From positions 292,614 through 356,613 of the forward strand of contig NZ_JACYUG010000002.1 of the NCBI RefSeq assembly GCF_014841615.1: DNA of 64,000 nt, written 5' to 3'. Of the stretch, positions 1-8,939 are shown in pieces. The notes below the pieces were generated by a model. It worked only from the letters and a program-made list of their open reading frames with translations, was not told the DNA's origin and ran no database searches. Each line of letters begins with the position of its first letter. The first letter of the stretch is position 1. The position numbers and the translations under genes were made by a program. This DNA is from Sphingomonas sp. CFBP 8760. Its GTDB lineage: Bacteria; Pseudomonadota; Alphaproteobacteria; Sphingomonadales; Sphingomonadaceae.

Positions 1-143
1 TGGCCGTGACCGCTCCCGTGCCATCGGCACCTTCACGCCTGTCGAATGCGCCAGCCGCTTGCGACATGGCGTCATCGCGGCGGATCGGGCGTGTTCTCGC
101 AATCGGTAACGACCCAGGACCTTCGCGATCCACCCATGTTGCG

Positions 144-731
144 TCAGGTGACGGCGAGCGTCTCGCGCACGCGGGACAGCGCGGCGGCCTCAGGTGCGGT
201 CTCGCCCATTAATGCCCATGCGCCGCTTACCGAGAAGGCACAATGACCGTGGACGGTGGCGATCAGGGAGCGGGCAAGGGTGCTGACCTGTTGATCGACG
301 GGACAGGCGAGGGCGCGGGCGACCTCGACGACGATGATCTCGGTGAGCGCACCACGTGCGATCTGGTCGGCGTCCGAAAGGTCGGTCGGGGCGAGGCGGT
401 GGTCGTAGATCGCGGTCCATAGCGTGGGGTTGGCGTGGGCGAAGGCGAAGTAGCCGTCGACCAGCGCGGCGATGCGGTCGCCATCGCCCGCCGCGTCGAG
501 TGCCCGTTGCAGATCGGCGGTCCAGGCCACGAAGCTGCGCGTGTTGATCGCGGCGATCAGCCGATCGATCGAGCCGAAGACGTTGTGGATGGTACCGATC
601 GAATAGCCGATCCGTCGCGCCACCTCGCGCGCGGAAAAACCCGACAAACCGACCTGGGCGACCAGCGCGCTGCCGGCCGCCAGAATCAGTTCGTGCAGTT
701 CGTCGCGGTTGTGATCGGATCGGCGGCCCAT
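144..731 (-). CDS. TetR/AcrR-family transcriptional repressor
   Basis: A 195-residue regulator with an N-terminal helix-turn-helix (about residues 15-60, including RRIGYSIGTIHNVF) and a C-terminal ligand domain of the WHG/TetR_C_33 type. The frame opens further upstream at 749 and 737. I chose the ATG at 731 (MGRRSD) because TetR proteins usually begin just before such a basic stretch. It is divergent from the small gene at 832 and the acyltransferase fusion at 979. A perfect inverted repeat lies between them, so it probably represses itself and the lipid gene. The ligand cannot be read from sequence. Family call is secure; target is inferred. Confidence 0.88.
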   Translation of the reverse strand: MGRRSDHNRDELHELILAAGSALVAQVGLSGFSAREVARRIGYSIGTIHNVFGSIDRLIAAINTRSFVAWTADLQRALDAAGDGDRIAALVDGYFAFAHANPTLWTAIYDHRLAPTDLSDADQIARGALTEIIVVEVARALACPVDQQVSTLARSLIATVHGHCAFSVSGAWALMGETAPEAAALSRVRETLAVT

Positions 732-775
732 GCGCATACCGATAACCATTAAAATAAGCAGTGTCCAATTAATCT

Positions 776-792
776 ATTGAGCGGTGCTCAAT
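776..792. promoter_or_regulatory. Candidate TetR operator (7-3-7 inverted repeat)
   Basis: ATTGAGC-ggt-GCTCAAT is a perfect 7-base inverted repeat with a 3-base centre. It lies in the divergent spacer, 45 bases upstream of the TetR start, in an AT-rich patch that stands out from the high-GC surroundings. Size, symmetry and position fit a TetR-family operator overlapping both promoters. It also argues against starting the small downstream frame at the GTG at 784, which falls inside the repeat. Confidence 0.65.
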
Positions 793-831
793 TATAGCTA
801 TGCTGCCGGTCGAATCGTGGAGTGGACGGCG

Positions 832-975
832 ATGATGATCCTCCTGCTTATCCTGTCGATGGCGGTCGCCGCGCCGGGCTTCGGCCGGATCGGCGTCGAC
901 TGGCTCTACGGCCGCTACCTGCCGGCGCACGATCGTTCATCATTCGCCGCTATCAACCCGGATCAAGGGGAATAG
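832..975 (+). CDS. Small hydrophobic protein (hypothetical)
   Basis: A 47-residue frame with one hydrophobic N-terminal segment (MILLLILSMAVAAPGF), ending 3 bases before the start of the acyltransferase fusion. I took the ATG at 832 (another ATG follows at 835). The same frame could open at the GTG at 784, but that lies inside the putative operator. I recognise no family. It may be a leader or small membrane protein co-transcribed with the next gene, or a non-coding frame. Confidence 0.4.
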   Translation: MMILLLILSMAVAAPGFGRIGVDWLYGRYLPAHDRSSFAAINPDQGE

Positions 976-978
976 ATC

Positions 979-3900
979 ATGGCCGCACCTGACATATCGC
1001 TGATCGCCAAGCGCCGGTTCGGGCCGCTGTTCGTCGTCCAGTTCCTGGGGGCGTTCAACGACAATCTGTTGAAGTTCGCGCTGCTGTTCCTCGCCAATTT
1101 CGGCCTCTACGCCGCCGTGCCCGACAAGGCGGAGATGCTGGCGACGATCGCGACCGGCCTGTTCATCCTGCCCTATTTTCTGTTCTCGGCGCTGGCCGGC
1201 CAGCTTGCGGACAAGTGGGACAAGGCGTCGTTGGTCCGCGCGGTCAAGGCGGCGGAGGTCGGCATCATGCTGCTGGCGCTGCTCGGTTTCTGGATCCAGT
1301 CGGTGCCGGTGCTGCTCGGCTGCCTGTTCCTGATGGGCATCCATTCGACCCTGTTCGGGCCGGTCAAATACTCAATCCTGCCGCAGCATCTGCGCGAGGG
1401 CGAGGTGATGGGCGGCACCGGCCTGATCGAGGCGGGGACGTTTATCGCGATCCTCGGCGGACAGTTGCTCGGCGGCGTGATCCCGCCATGGGAGGCGGGA
1501 CTGGTCGCGACCGGGATCGCGGTGCTGGGTTTCCTGGCCAGCCTGGCGGTGCCCTCGGCGCCGCCCGCGGCACCGGGCCTGAAGCTTCAGCGCAATATCC
1601 TGAAGGGCACGTGGGACATCCTGTCGGTGGCGCACGGGCGAAAGGGCGTCTGGCTGGCGATCCTCGGGATCAGCTGGTTCTTCTCGGTCGGCGCGATCCT
1701 GCTGTCGGAGTTCGCGCCGCTCGCCAGCGGCACGCTGCATGCGGGCGCGCCGGTCGTGACGCTGTTCCTGCTCGTCTTCTCCGTCTCGGTCGCGATCGGC
1801 TCGCTTACCGTCAACCGGCTGCTCGCCGGCGAGGTGTCGGCGCGGTACGTGCCGGTGGCGGCGCTGGGGCTGGCGGTGTTCCAGCTCTATCTGTGGATCG
1901 CGACCTCGACCTATGTGTCGAGTGCGCCGCAGCGCGACGTCGCCGGCTTCCTGGCGAGTGCGGGGAGCTGGCACATCCTGGCGGCGCTGGCTGGCATCGC
2001 CTTCTCGGGCGGCGTATTCATCGTGCCGCTCTACGCGATCCTCCAGGTGCACAGCGATCCGGCCGAGCGGTCGCGCGTCATCGCCGCGAACAACATCGTC
2101 AACGCGGTCGTCACCGTGCTGATGGTGGCGGCCGTCACCGGGCTGCTGGCGGCGGGGGTTGGGGTACCGGGCGTGATCGGTACGCTCGGCTTCGCGACGC
2201 TGGCGGTGGCGCTGATCTCGTGCTGGCTGCTGCCGGAGACATTGCTCAAGGCGCTGGTGCGCGCCACGCTGCGCCTGCTCTACCGCGTCGATGTGCACGG
2301 CGTGGACAACATGCCGCGCGTCGGCGAGAGGGCGGTGGTGGTGGTCAACCACGTGTCGTTCCTCGACGGGCTGCTTCTCGCCGCCTTTCTGCCCGGCCGC
2401 CCGACCTTCGCGATCCACAGCCGCATCGCGCGCGCCTGGTGGGTGAGGCCGTTCCTGAGCCTGTTCGACGCCTTCCCGGTCGATCCCACCAACCCGATGG
2501 CGGCCAAGGCGATGGTCAAGGCGGTGCGTGAGGGGCGGACGCTGGTGATCTTCCCCGAAGGCCGGATCACGGTGACGGGCGCGTTGATGAAGGTGTTCGA
2601 TGGCCCCGGCATGGTCGCCGACAAGGCCGACGCGCCGATCGTCCCCGTCCGCATCGACGGTGCGCAGTTCACGCCCTTCTCGCGCCTGAAGGGCAAGGTG
2701 CGGCTGCGCACCTTTCCCAAGATCGACCTCACCGTGCTGCCGCCGCGCCGCTTCGACGTGACCGGCGACACCGCCCGCCAGCGCCGTGCCGCGGCGGGCG
2801 CGAAGCTGTACGACGTGATGAGCGGGATGATCTTCGAGACGTCCGACACGAACCGGACGCTCTACCGCGCGCTGGTCGACGCGGCCGGGGTGCACGGTTT
2901 CGGTGCGCCGATCGTCGAGGACGTAAAGCGCGAGCCGCTGACCTATGGCCGCCTGCTTGCCGGCAGCATCGCGCTTGCCCGGCCGCTCGCGGCGCTGTCG
3001 CGGCCGGGCGAGGCGGTCGGCTTGCTGCTGCCCAACGTCAATGCCGTGGTCGCGGCGTTCTTCGCGCTCCAGCGCACGGGCCGGGTGCCGGCGATGCTCA
3101 ACTACACCGCCGGGCTTGCCAACCTGCGCGCGGCATGCACCGCCGCCGAGGTCCGCACGATCGTGACCGCGCGGGCCTTCGTCGAACAGGCGAAGCTCGG
3201 CGAGGTGGTCGCGGGGCTGGAGGCCGCCGGCGTCCGGGTCGTCTGGCTGGAGGATGTCGGCGCCGGCATCGGGCGCCTCGCGAAACTCGGCGCGCTGGTC
3301 GCCAGCCGCTGGGCGGGGCGGTCCGGCCACCGCATCTCGCCCGATGCGCCGTCGGTGATCCTGTTCACCAGCGGATCGGAGGGGCTGCCCAAGGGCGTGG
3401 TGCTCACCCACCGCAATCTCCTGTCCAATTGCCTGCAATTGTCGGCGCGTGTCGACTTCAACGCATCGGACGTGGTGCTGAACGCGCTGCCGGTGTTCCA
3501 CAGCTTCGGGCTGACGGGGGGCACGCTGTTGCCGATCCTGTCGGGCGTCAGGACGCTGCTCTATCCAAGCCCGCTCCACTACCGGATCGTGCCGGCGCTC
3601 GCCTATGATGCGAACGCGACGATCCTGTTCGGCACCGACACCTTCCTGTCGGGCTATGCGCGGATGGCGCACGGCTACGACTTCTACTCGCTGCGCTATA
3701 TCTTCGCCGGCGCAGAGCGGGTACGCGACGATACTCGCAAGACCTACGCGGAGAAGTTCGGCCTGCGGATCATGGAAGGTTATGGCGCGACCGAGGCGGG
3801 GCCGGTGATCGCGGTCAACACGCCGATGCACTTCCAGGCGGGTTCGGTCGGGCGGCTGCTGCCGGCGATCGAGGCGAAGGTCGAGCCGGTGCCGGGAATC

Positions 3901-4410
3901 GAGGAGGGCGGTCGTCTGTCGATCCGCGGGCCGAACGTCATGGCCGGCTACCTCAAGACCGACGCGCCCGGTGTCCTCCAGCCCGCCGAGGGCGGCTGGC
4001 ACGACACCGGCGACATCGTGACGATCGATGCGGCGGGCTTCGTCGTGATCCGCGGTCGCGCCAAGCGCTTCGCCAAGATCGGCGGTGAGATGGTGTCGCT
4101 GCCGGCGGTCGAGGGCTATGCTGCCAAGGTCTGGCCGGGCGCCGAACACGCGGTCGTGACCCGGCCCGACGCGCGCAAGGGCGAGCAGCTGGTGCTGTTC
4201 ACCACCGCCCCCGCTGCGACCGCCCCCATGCTCCAGGCCTGGGCGCGCGCCAACGGCGTCGCCGAACTGGCGGTGCCGCGCGACATCCGCATCGTCGACG
4301 CGCTGCCGGTGCTGGGCACCGGCAAGCTCGATTATGTCACCCTGACCGAGCGGGCGGCGCGCGACGCCGCATCCGTCGCCAGGGCGGGCGAGGCGGAGGA
4401 GACGCCATGA
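979..4410 (+). CDS. aas: Fused LplT-like MFS / PlsC acyltransferase / acyl-ACP synthetase
   Basis: A 1143-residue inner-membrane protein that joins three activities separate or paired in E. coli (LplT plus Aas). Residues 1-425 are an LplT-type MFS lysophospholipid flippase. About 430-620 is a PlsC acyltransferase with HVSFLD (His457, Asp462) and FPEGR (about 525-529). About 650-1130 is an AMP-binding acyl-ACP synthetase with the P-loop FTSGSEGLPKG (about 796-806) and a YGATE motif. The expected role is flipping lyso-phospholipid inward and re-acylating it. ATG at 979 follows an AGGGGA ribosome site. It is divergent from the TetR gene and probably regulated by it. Confidence 0.93.
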   Translation: MAAPDISLIAKRRFGPLFVVQFLGAFNDNLLKFALLFLANFGLYAAVPDKAEMLATIATGLFILPYFLFSALAGQLADKWDKASLVRAVKAAEVGIMLLALLGFWIQSVPVLLGCLFLMGIHSTLFGPVKYSILPQHLREGEVMGGTGLIEAGTFIAILGGQLLGGVIPPWEAGLVATGIAVLGFLASLAVPSAPPAAPGLKLQRNILKGTWDILSVAHGRKGVWLAILGISWFFSVGAILLSEFAPLASGTLHAGAPVVTLFLLVFSVSVAIGSLTVNRLLAGEVSARYVPVAALGLAVFQLYLWIATSTYVSSAPQRDVAGFLASAGSWHILAALAGIAFSGGVFIVPLYAILQVHSDPAERSRVIAANNIVNAVVTVLMVAAVTGLLAAGVGVPGVIGTLGFATLAVALISCWLLPETLLKALVRATLRLLYRVDVHGVDNMPRVGERAVVVVNHVSFLDGLLLAAFLPGRPTFAIHSRIARAWWVRPFLSLFDAFPVDPTNPMAAKAMVKAVREGRTLVIFPEGRITVTGALMKVFDGPGMVADKADAPIVPVRIDGAQFTPFSRLKGKVRLRTFPKIDLTVLPPRRFDVTGDTARQRRAAAGAKLYDVMSGMIFETSDTNRTLYRALVDAAGVHGFGAPIVEDVKREPLTYGRLLAGSIALARPLAALSRPGEAVGLLLPNVNAVVAAFFALQRTGRVPAMLNYTAGLANLRAACTAAEVRTIVTARAFVEQAKLGEVVAGLEAAGVRVVWLEDVGAGIGRLAKLGALVASRWAGRSGHRISPDAPSVILFTSGSEGLPKGVVLTHRNLLSNCLQLSARVDFNASDVVLNALPVFHSFGLTGGTLLPILSGVRTLLYPSPLHYRIVPALAYDANATILFGTDTFLSGYARMAHGYDFYSLRYIFAGAERVRDDTRKTYAEKFGLRIMEGYGATEAGPVIAVNTPMHFQAGSVGRLLPAIEAKVEPVPGIEEGGRLSIRGPNVMAGYLKTDAPGVLQPAEGGWHDTGDIVTIDAAGFVVIRGRAKRFAKIGGEMVSLPAVEGYAAKVWPGAEHAVVTRPDARKGEQLVLFTTAPAATAPMLQAWARANGVAELAVPRDIRIVDALPVLGTGKLDYVTLTERAARDAASVARAGEAEETP

Positions 4411-4631
4411 GCCATGATGCAGCCATCATTTACGGCGCCGACGCGCTGAGCGGCATCATCAACTTCATCCTGCGCAAGGACGGCAGGGGACTGACGCCCG
4501 GCAGTCAGGCACTGACGTCGACCACCGGCGCCGACAACCCGCGGTTCAACGGGTTCGGCGTCTTTTTCCTGCCCACGATGTCGCGGCGGACGCCGCTGCT
4601 GCCCTGCGTCGCACCGGTGATCGTGCCATAG
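4407..4631 (+). pseudogene. TonB-dependent receptor plug fragment
   Basis: A 74-residue frame overlapping the previous stop (ATGA). Its start reads IIYGADALSGIINFIL then RKD, which is the typical end of the plug domain of TonB-dependent receptors (IYGSDAIAGVVNFILR type). The rest has no beta-barrel and looks unrelated before the stop at 4631. I take it as a scrap of a receptor gene left by deletion or rearrangement, possibly still translated through coupling. It is unlikely to be functional. Confidence 0.6.
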
Positions 4632-4729
4632 GCGCGCAGCCGGGGCATCGGCCCCGGCCAGACCGGTCGCGTCGGGCAATCATCCCGGCCGGCAACGACA
4701 AGCATCCCGCGGACGTCCCGACGACCATC

Positions 4730-6733
4730 TCAGTTTGCGGCCCCGGACGTGGCGGCGACGGCATCCTCGACGCCACCCGCCTTGATCTGCGCGGTCGAGG
4801 CGGTCAGCGCCCCGCCGACCGGCTCGGCCCGGCCGCCCAGGCATCGGGCCAGGAAGTTCTCGGTCACCGCGTTGAACGCGATGTTGTTGGCGGGCCGGGC
4901 GAAGCCGTGGCCCTCGTCGGGGAAGACGACATAGGTCACGGGAATGTTCTTCGCCTTCATCGCGGCGACGATCTGGTCGCTTTCGGCGACGTTCACGCGC
5001 GGGTCGTTGGCACCCTGGCCGATCAGCAACGGCTTCTTGATGGCGTCCGCATAGGTAAGCGGGCTGCGTTCCTTCAGCAGCGCCTGACCCTCCGGCGTGC
5101 CCGGATCGCCCATGCGGCGATACATCTGCTGCTTGCCCGCCTCCCAATAGGGGGGGATCGTCTTTAGCAGGGTGAACAGGTTCGACGGGCCGACGATATC
5201 GACGCCGCAGGCAAAGGCATCCGGCGTCATGGTCAGCCCGGCAAGCGTCGCATAGCCGCCATAGCTGCCGCCCATGATCGCCACCTTGTCCTTGGCCGTC
5301 ACGCCGCGCTTCACGGCCCAGTCCACCGCATCCAGCAGGTCGTCGTGCATCTTGCGGCCCCATTGCCGGTCGCCGGCCTGCACGAACTTCTTCCCGAACC
5401 CGGTCGAGCTGCGATAATTGACCGACAGCACCGCGTAGCCGCGGTTGGCGAGCCACTGGTGATAGCCGTTGAAGCCATAACCGTCCCGCGCCCATGGGCC
5501 GCCATGGACCAGCAGCACCATCGGCACGGGGCCGGTCGCGCCCTTGGGCCGGGTCAGGTAGCTGACCATCGACAGGCCGTCGCGGGTCGGGATGTCGATC
5601 GATTCCATCGCCACCAGCGGTGCGCCGACCAGTTCCGGCCGGGGCGTGTAGAGCTCGGTCAGCGCCTTCGCCCGGCGGTCGTAGAGCCAAGTGGATGAGG
5701 GGGCGGTGACCGGATCAAACGTCACCAGCCATTTGTCGTCGGCCGTCGTCCGGGTGCCGATGAAGAATTCGCCCTTGCTCCGGCTTTTCAGGAAGGCGAG
5801 ATCGGCCTTCACCGCATCGTCGATGGGCACATATTCGTTGCGGTGGAAATTGACCGCATAGGCTTCCACCTTGCCGGTCCTGGGATTGATGAGGCCCCCG
5901 CCGACATCGGCGCGGTCGTCGGCCCCGATGGTGGTGAACTTGCCCGTCGCCATGTCCTGCGCGAGCAGCGCACCCGTGTCGCGACCGCGCGCATCGCTCC
6001 AGTACAGCGTCTTGCCATCGGTGGTGAAGCCCAGCGGCGACGTGGTGGAGGCGTCCTCGTAATCCACGGAGGTGAAGGGCTTGGCCTCCACCTTGTTGTT
6101 GACGATGCGATAATAATCGACGCCGCTGTCGGGGCGGGACTTCACGGCGATGCGCAGTTTCAGCTGATCGTCGGTGACGAAGCCGGCATAACCATCGTTC
6201 TGGAACACCGGCGCCAGCGTGCCGGTGGTCAGGTTCAGTTCCTGCACGTCATGCCAGCGCGGATCGCGGTTGTTGACGCCGACGAGGATACGGTCCCTGA
6301 TCGTCTCGGATGTGCCGACGATCTGGACGCGGGTCTTCTCGAACGGGGTCAACGCCTTCTGCTGCCCGCCGACCAGGTCGACGCCATAAAGCAGGAAATT
6401 CTCGTCGCCGCCCTTGTCGTTGACGAACAGGACCTGCTTGGAATCGGGCGACCAGAAATAGGAGCGGATGGGCCGCGTCTTCTCCGCGGTCAGCGGGCGG
6501 GCCTGATCGGGATGATCGATCGGGGCGACCCAGACGTTGAGCACGCCGTCGCGCGGCGCGATGAAACCCAGCCATTTGCCGTCGGGTGACAGCTGGCCCC
6601 CGGTACGGGTCGGATTGCCGAACAGCTTCGCCCGCTCGATCAGCGGCACACCCGATACCGCCGTCTGTGCGCTCACGCTCGTCGTCATCAATGCTGCTCC
6701 TGCGGCGGCCACCAACCAGATCGTCCTGCGCAT
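4730..6733 (-). CDS. S9-family (prolyl oligopeptidase type) secreted serine peptidase
   Basis: 667 residues when started at the ATG at 6733, which has a GGAG site and gives a signal peptide (MRRTIWLVAAAGAALM, cut near SAQT). The N-terminal two thirds is a beta-propeller/WD-like region. The C-terminal third is an alpha/beta hydrolase with GGSYGGYA (nucleophile Ser490), Asp577 in NDPRVN and His609 in DEGHGF, a full catalytic triad. The likely role is periplasmic cleavage of peptides, either dipeptidyl or acylaminoacyl type; sequence alone does not decide. The frame is open further upstream, but that part has no gene-like features. Confidence 0.92.
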   Translation of the reverse strand: MRRTIWLVAAAGAALMTTSVSAQTAVSGVPLIERAKLFGNPTRTGGQLSPDGKWLGFIAPRDGVLNVWVAPIDHPDQARPLTAEKTRPIRSYFWSPDSKQVLFVNDKGGDENFLLYGVDLVGGQQKALTPFEKTRVQIVGTSETIRDRILVGVNNRDPRWHDVQELNLTTGTLAPVFQNDGYAGFVTDDQLKLRIAVKSRPDSGVDYYRIVNNKVEAKPFTSVDYEDASTTSPLGFTTDGKTLYWSDARGRDTGALLAQDMATGKFTTIGADDRADVGGGLINPRTGKVEAYAVNFHRNEYVPIDDAVKADLAFLKSRSKGEFFIGTRTTADDKWLVTFDPVTAPSSTWLYDRRAKALTELYTPRPELVGAPLVAMESIDIPTRDGLSMVSYLTRPKGATGPVPMVLLVHGGPWARDGYGFNGYHQWLANRGYAVLSVNYRSSTGFGKKFVQAGDRQWGRKMHDDLLDAVDWAVKRGVTAKDKVAIMGGSYGGYATLAGLTMTPDAFACGVDIVGPSNLFTLLKTIPPYWEAGKQQMYRRMGDPGTPEGQALLKERSPLTYADAIKKPLLIGQGANDPRVNVAESDQIVAAMKAKNIPVTYVVFPDEGHGFARPANNIAFNAVTENFLARCLGGRAEPVGGALTASTAQIKAGGVEDAVAATSGAAN

Positions 6734-6864
6734 ATTCGTCTCCCCCCGACACAGTGTATTAGGAGAACAGCACACAATCGACAGCGCGGCAAGCCACCTT
6801 TGACGGCTTGCTCCGGTTGGTCCGGCCACGCGAGTACATGCGACGACCGGTGGCCACCCGGCCG

Positions 6865-8481
6865 CTAACGCCCGCCGTATACATGCTCCCACACCTTGGA
6901 GATCACCACCGATCCTTCACCCACCGAGGATGCCACTCGTTTGGTCGATCCCGCCCGCACGTCGCCCACCGCATAGATGCCGGCGCGCGAGGTGGCGTAG
7001 GGCGAGGCCGCGCCCGCCGCCTCGCCGGTGAGCACGAAGCCCTTGTCGTCCAGCCTGACCAGATCGGCCAGCCAGGCGGTGTTCGGGGCGGCGCCGACCA
7101 TCACGAACATGGCGCAGGTGTCGATCGTCCGGTCGCCGTCGCCATTGCGGATCGTCACCCCGGTCAGCGCGTCGGCCCCGTGCAGTTCGGCGACATGGGT
7201 GCCATATTCGATCGTGATCGCCGGATCGGCCTCCAGCCGGCTGGACAGATAGTGCGACATCGACGTCGCCAGCGTCTCCCCGCGGACGAGCAGCCGTACA
7301 TGGCGCGCCACGCGGCTGAGGAACATCGCGGCCTGACCCGCCGAATTGCCCCCGCCGATCACCACGACCTCGCCGTCGCGGCAGAAGCGCGCCTCGTTCT
7401 CCGTCGCGGCGTAATAGATACCCGCGCCTTCCAGATCGGCGAGCCGCGCCAGGGGCAGGCGACGATACTGGACCCCGGTCGCGACCACCACCGCGGCGGC
7501 GCGCAGGCGCTGCCCGTTGGCGAACGTCGCACAGAATCCTCCCTCGGCGAGTTCTTCCAGCGCGGCGACGCGGCGGGGCATCACGAAACGCGTCCCGAAC
7601 TTCATCGCCTGGATTTCGCCGCGCCAGACCAGATCGGCCCCCGAGATGCCGGTCGGGAAGCCCATGTAATTCTCGATCCGGCTCGACGTGCCCGCCTGTC
7701 CGCCGATCGCGATATCGTCCACCACCAGCGCCTTCAGCCCCTCCGCGCCCGCATAGACGCCGGCGGCGACCCCCGCCGGGCCGGCACCGACGATCAGCAC
7801 GTCGAACGCATCCTCCTCCGGCAGATCCTGGTCGAGGCCGAGCAGGCGCGCGACCTTTTCCGGGGTGGGATCGGTCACGACCAGATCGCGGCCGAACACC
7901 ACCACGGGGGCCTCGGCCCCCGTGCCGCAACTGGTGGCGACCTTGGCGGCTTCGGGACTGCCGACCGGATATGATCGGTACGGCACCCGGTTGCGCGCGG
8001 CGAATTCCGCCACCCGCCGGATCGCGCGATCGACCTCCTCACCCACCAGCACCAGCAGGCCGTCGCCGGTATCCAGCTGCCGCCGTCGTCGCGCGGCGAG
8101 GACGGTGATGATGATATCCGACATCTCGGGTATCGCGGCCATCAGCCGCAGCATCTCGTGCCGGGGAACCTCGGTCACGACGGTGTCGGCGGCGGCGCGC
8201 ATCGGCATCGACCAGGTGCCGCCGGACAGCAACGCGATCTCCGCCATGTACTGGCCGGGACCCAGCGTCGACGGCACCATCCGCTGCCCCGTGAACGGGT
8301 TGACGACCTCGATCTCGCCCTGCTCGACATAGACGAAACGGTCGGCCGGCGTACCGATCTCCGCCAGCATCGTGCCCCGGGCATGGTGTGTCCGCGTTCC
8401 GGCGGCGCGGATCGCCGCGACATGCTCGGGTGCCAGGGGGATACGCTGCATTTCGCGCAGGTCGCGCCCGATCGTCTCCAT
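6865..8481 (-). CDS. Cyclic-nucleotide-binding domain fused to thioredoxin-reductase-like flavoprotein
   Basis: 538 residues from the ATG at 8481, which has GGGAG six bases upstream; ATGs at 8487 and 8532 are alternatives. Residues about 10-135 are a cNMP-binding (Crp-like) domain, followed by a short linker/thioredoxin-like segment. From about 225 on comes a TrxR-type oxidoreductase with FAD-binding GAGPAGVAAG and NAD(P)-binding GGGNSAGQAA. The usual TrxR redox CxxC is absent: the matching stretch reads YYAATENEARFC with a single Cys. The protein may use another partner or be allosterically switched by a nucleotide or ligand. Minus strand, 131 bases upstream of the S9 peptidase. Confidence 0.88.
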   Translation of the reverse strand: METIGRDLREMQRIPLAPEHVAAIRAAGTRTHHARGTMLAEIGTPADRFVYVEQGEIEVVNPFTGQRMVPSTLGPGQYMAEIALLSGGTWSMPMRAAADTVVTEVPRHEMLRLMAAIPEMSDIIITVLAARRRRQLDTGDGLLVLVGEEVDRAIRRVAEFAARNRVPYRSYPVGSPEAAKVATSCGTGAEAPVVVFGRDLVVTDPTPEKVARLLGLDQDLPEEDAFDVLIVGAGPAGVAAGVYAGAEGLKALVVDDIAIGGQAGTSSRIENYMGFPTGISGADLVWRGEIQAMKFGTRFVMPRRVAALEELAEGGFCATFANGQRLRAAAVVVATGVQYRRLPLARLADLEGAGIYYAATENEARFCRDGEVVVIGGGNSAGQAAMFLSRVARHVRLLVRGETLATSMSHYLSSRLEADPAITIEYGTHVAELHGADALTGVTIRNGDGDRTIDTCAMFVMVGAAPNTAWLADLVRLDDKGFVLTGEAAGAASPYATSRAGIYAVGDVRAGSTKRVASSVGEGSVVISKVWEHVYGGR

Positions 8482-8635
8482 CACCATCTCCCGTTCGGGG
8501 GTCTGGCTACCGTGCCGATCCATCGCGGGCAACCGGCCCGCGCCGTTGGCGCTATCCGTCCGACGGCGGCGGCACGGCCAGCCGGTTGCCGGGAAATCAT
8601 GGTGTCGAACGGGTCCTTGGCGCTATCGAGGCGCG

Positions 8636-8899
8636 ATGGCGAAGAAGAAGCGCTACCTGACCGCGACCATGCCCGATGGCTATGTGAAGACGATCGGCCC
8701 CACCGCCGCGCCGTTCACGCATTTCTGGCGCATCGTCGCGATCACCGCGAATGGAAAGACGGAGGTCTTCTGGGGCCATGCCCCCTCGCTCAGGGATGCC
8801 GCCGGCAAGCGGGCCGCGGCGACCGAGGCCGCACGGCAACGCGGCTGGGCCAGCTATGATTTCGAGATCGTCGAGCTTGTCGAGAGCCGGGACGGATGA
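8636..8899 (+). CDS. Conserved hypothetical protein, 87 aa
   Basis: Starts MAKKKRYL and has a basic N-terminus, a compact mixed alpha/beta composition and no membrane segment. Codon third positions are GC-rich as in neighbouring genes, which supports coding. It lies divergent from the flavoprotein gene and convergent with the GH43 gene. I do not recognise a domain. Confidence 0.65.
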   Translation: MAKKKRYLTATMPDGYVKTIGPTAAPFTHFWRIVAITANGKTEVFWGHAPSLRDAAGKRAAATEAARQRGWASYDFEIVELVESRDG

Positions 8900-8939
8900 T
8901 CGGGCATGGCCGCCGCCGCTCCGGCAACCTCGCCCATCC

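Noticed and set aside
784..831. Earlier GTG start for the small hydrophobic gene
   Set aside because: The GTG lies inside the palindrome that looks like a TetR operator; the ATG at 832 has a better hydrophobic start.
1372..4149. Very long open frame on the minus strand opposite aas (more than 900 codons)
   Set aside because: It is a high-GC antisense shadow. The plus-strand frame has clear domains and motifs; the other has Arg/His/Gln-rich composition and no domain.
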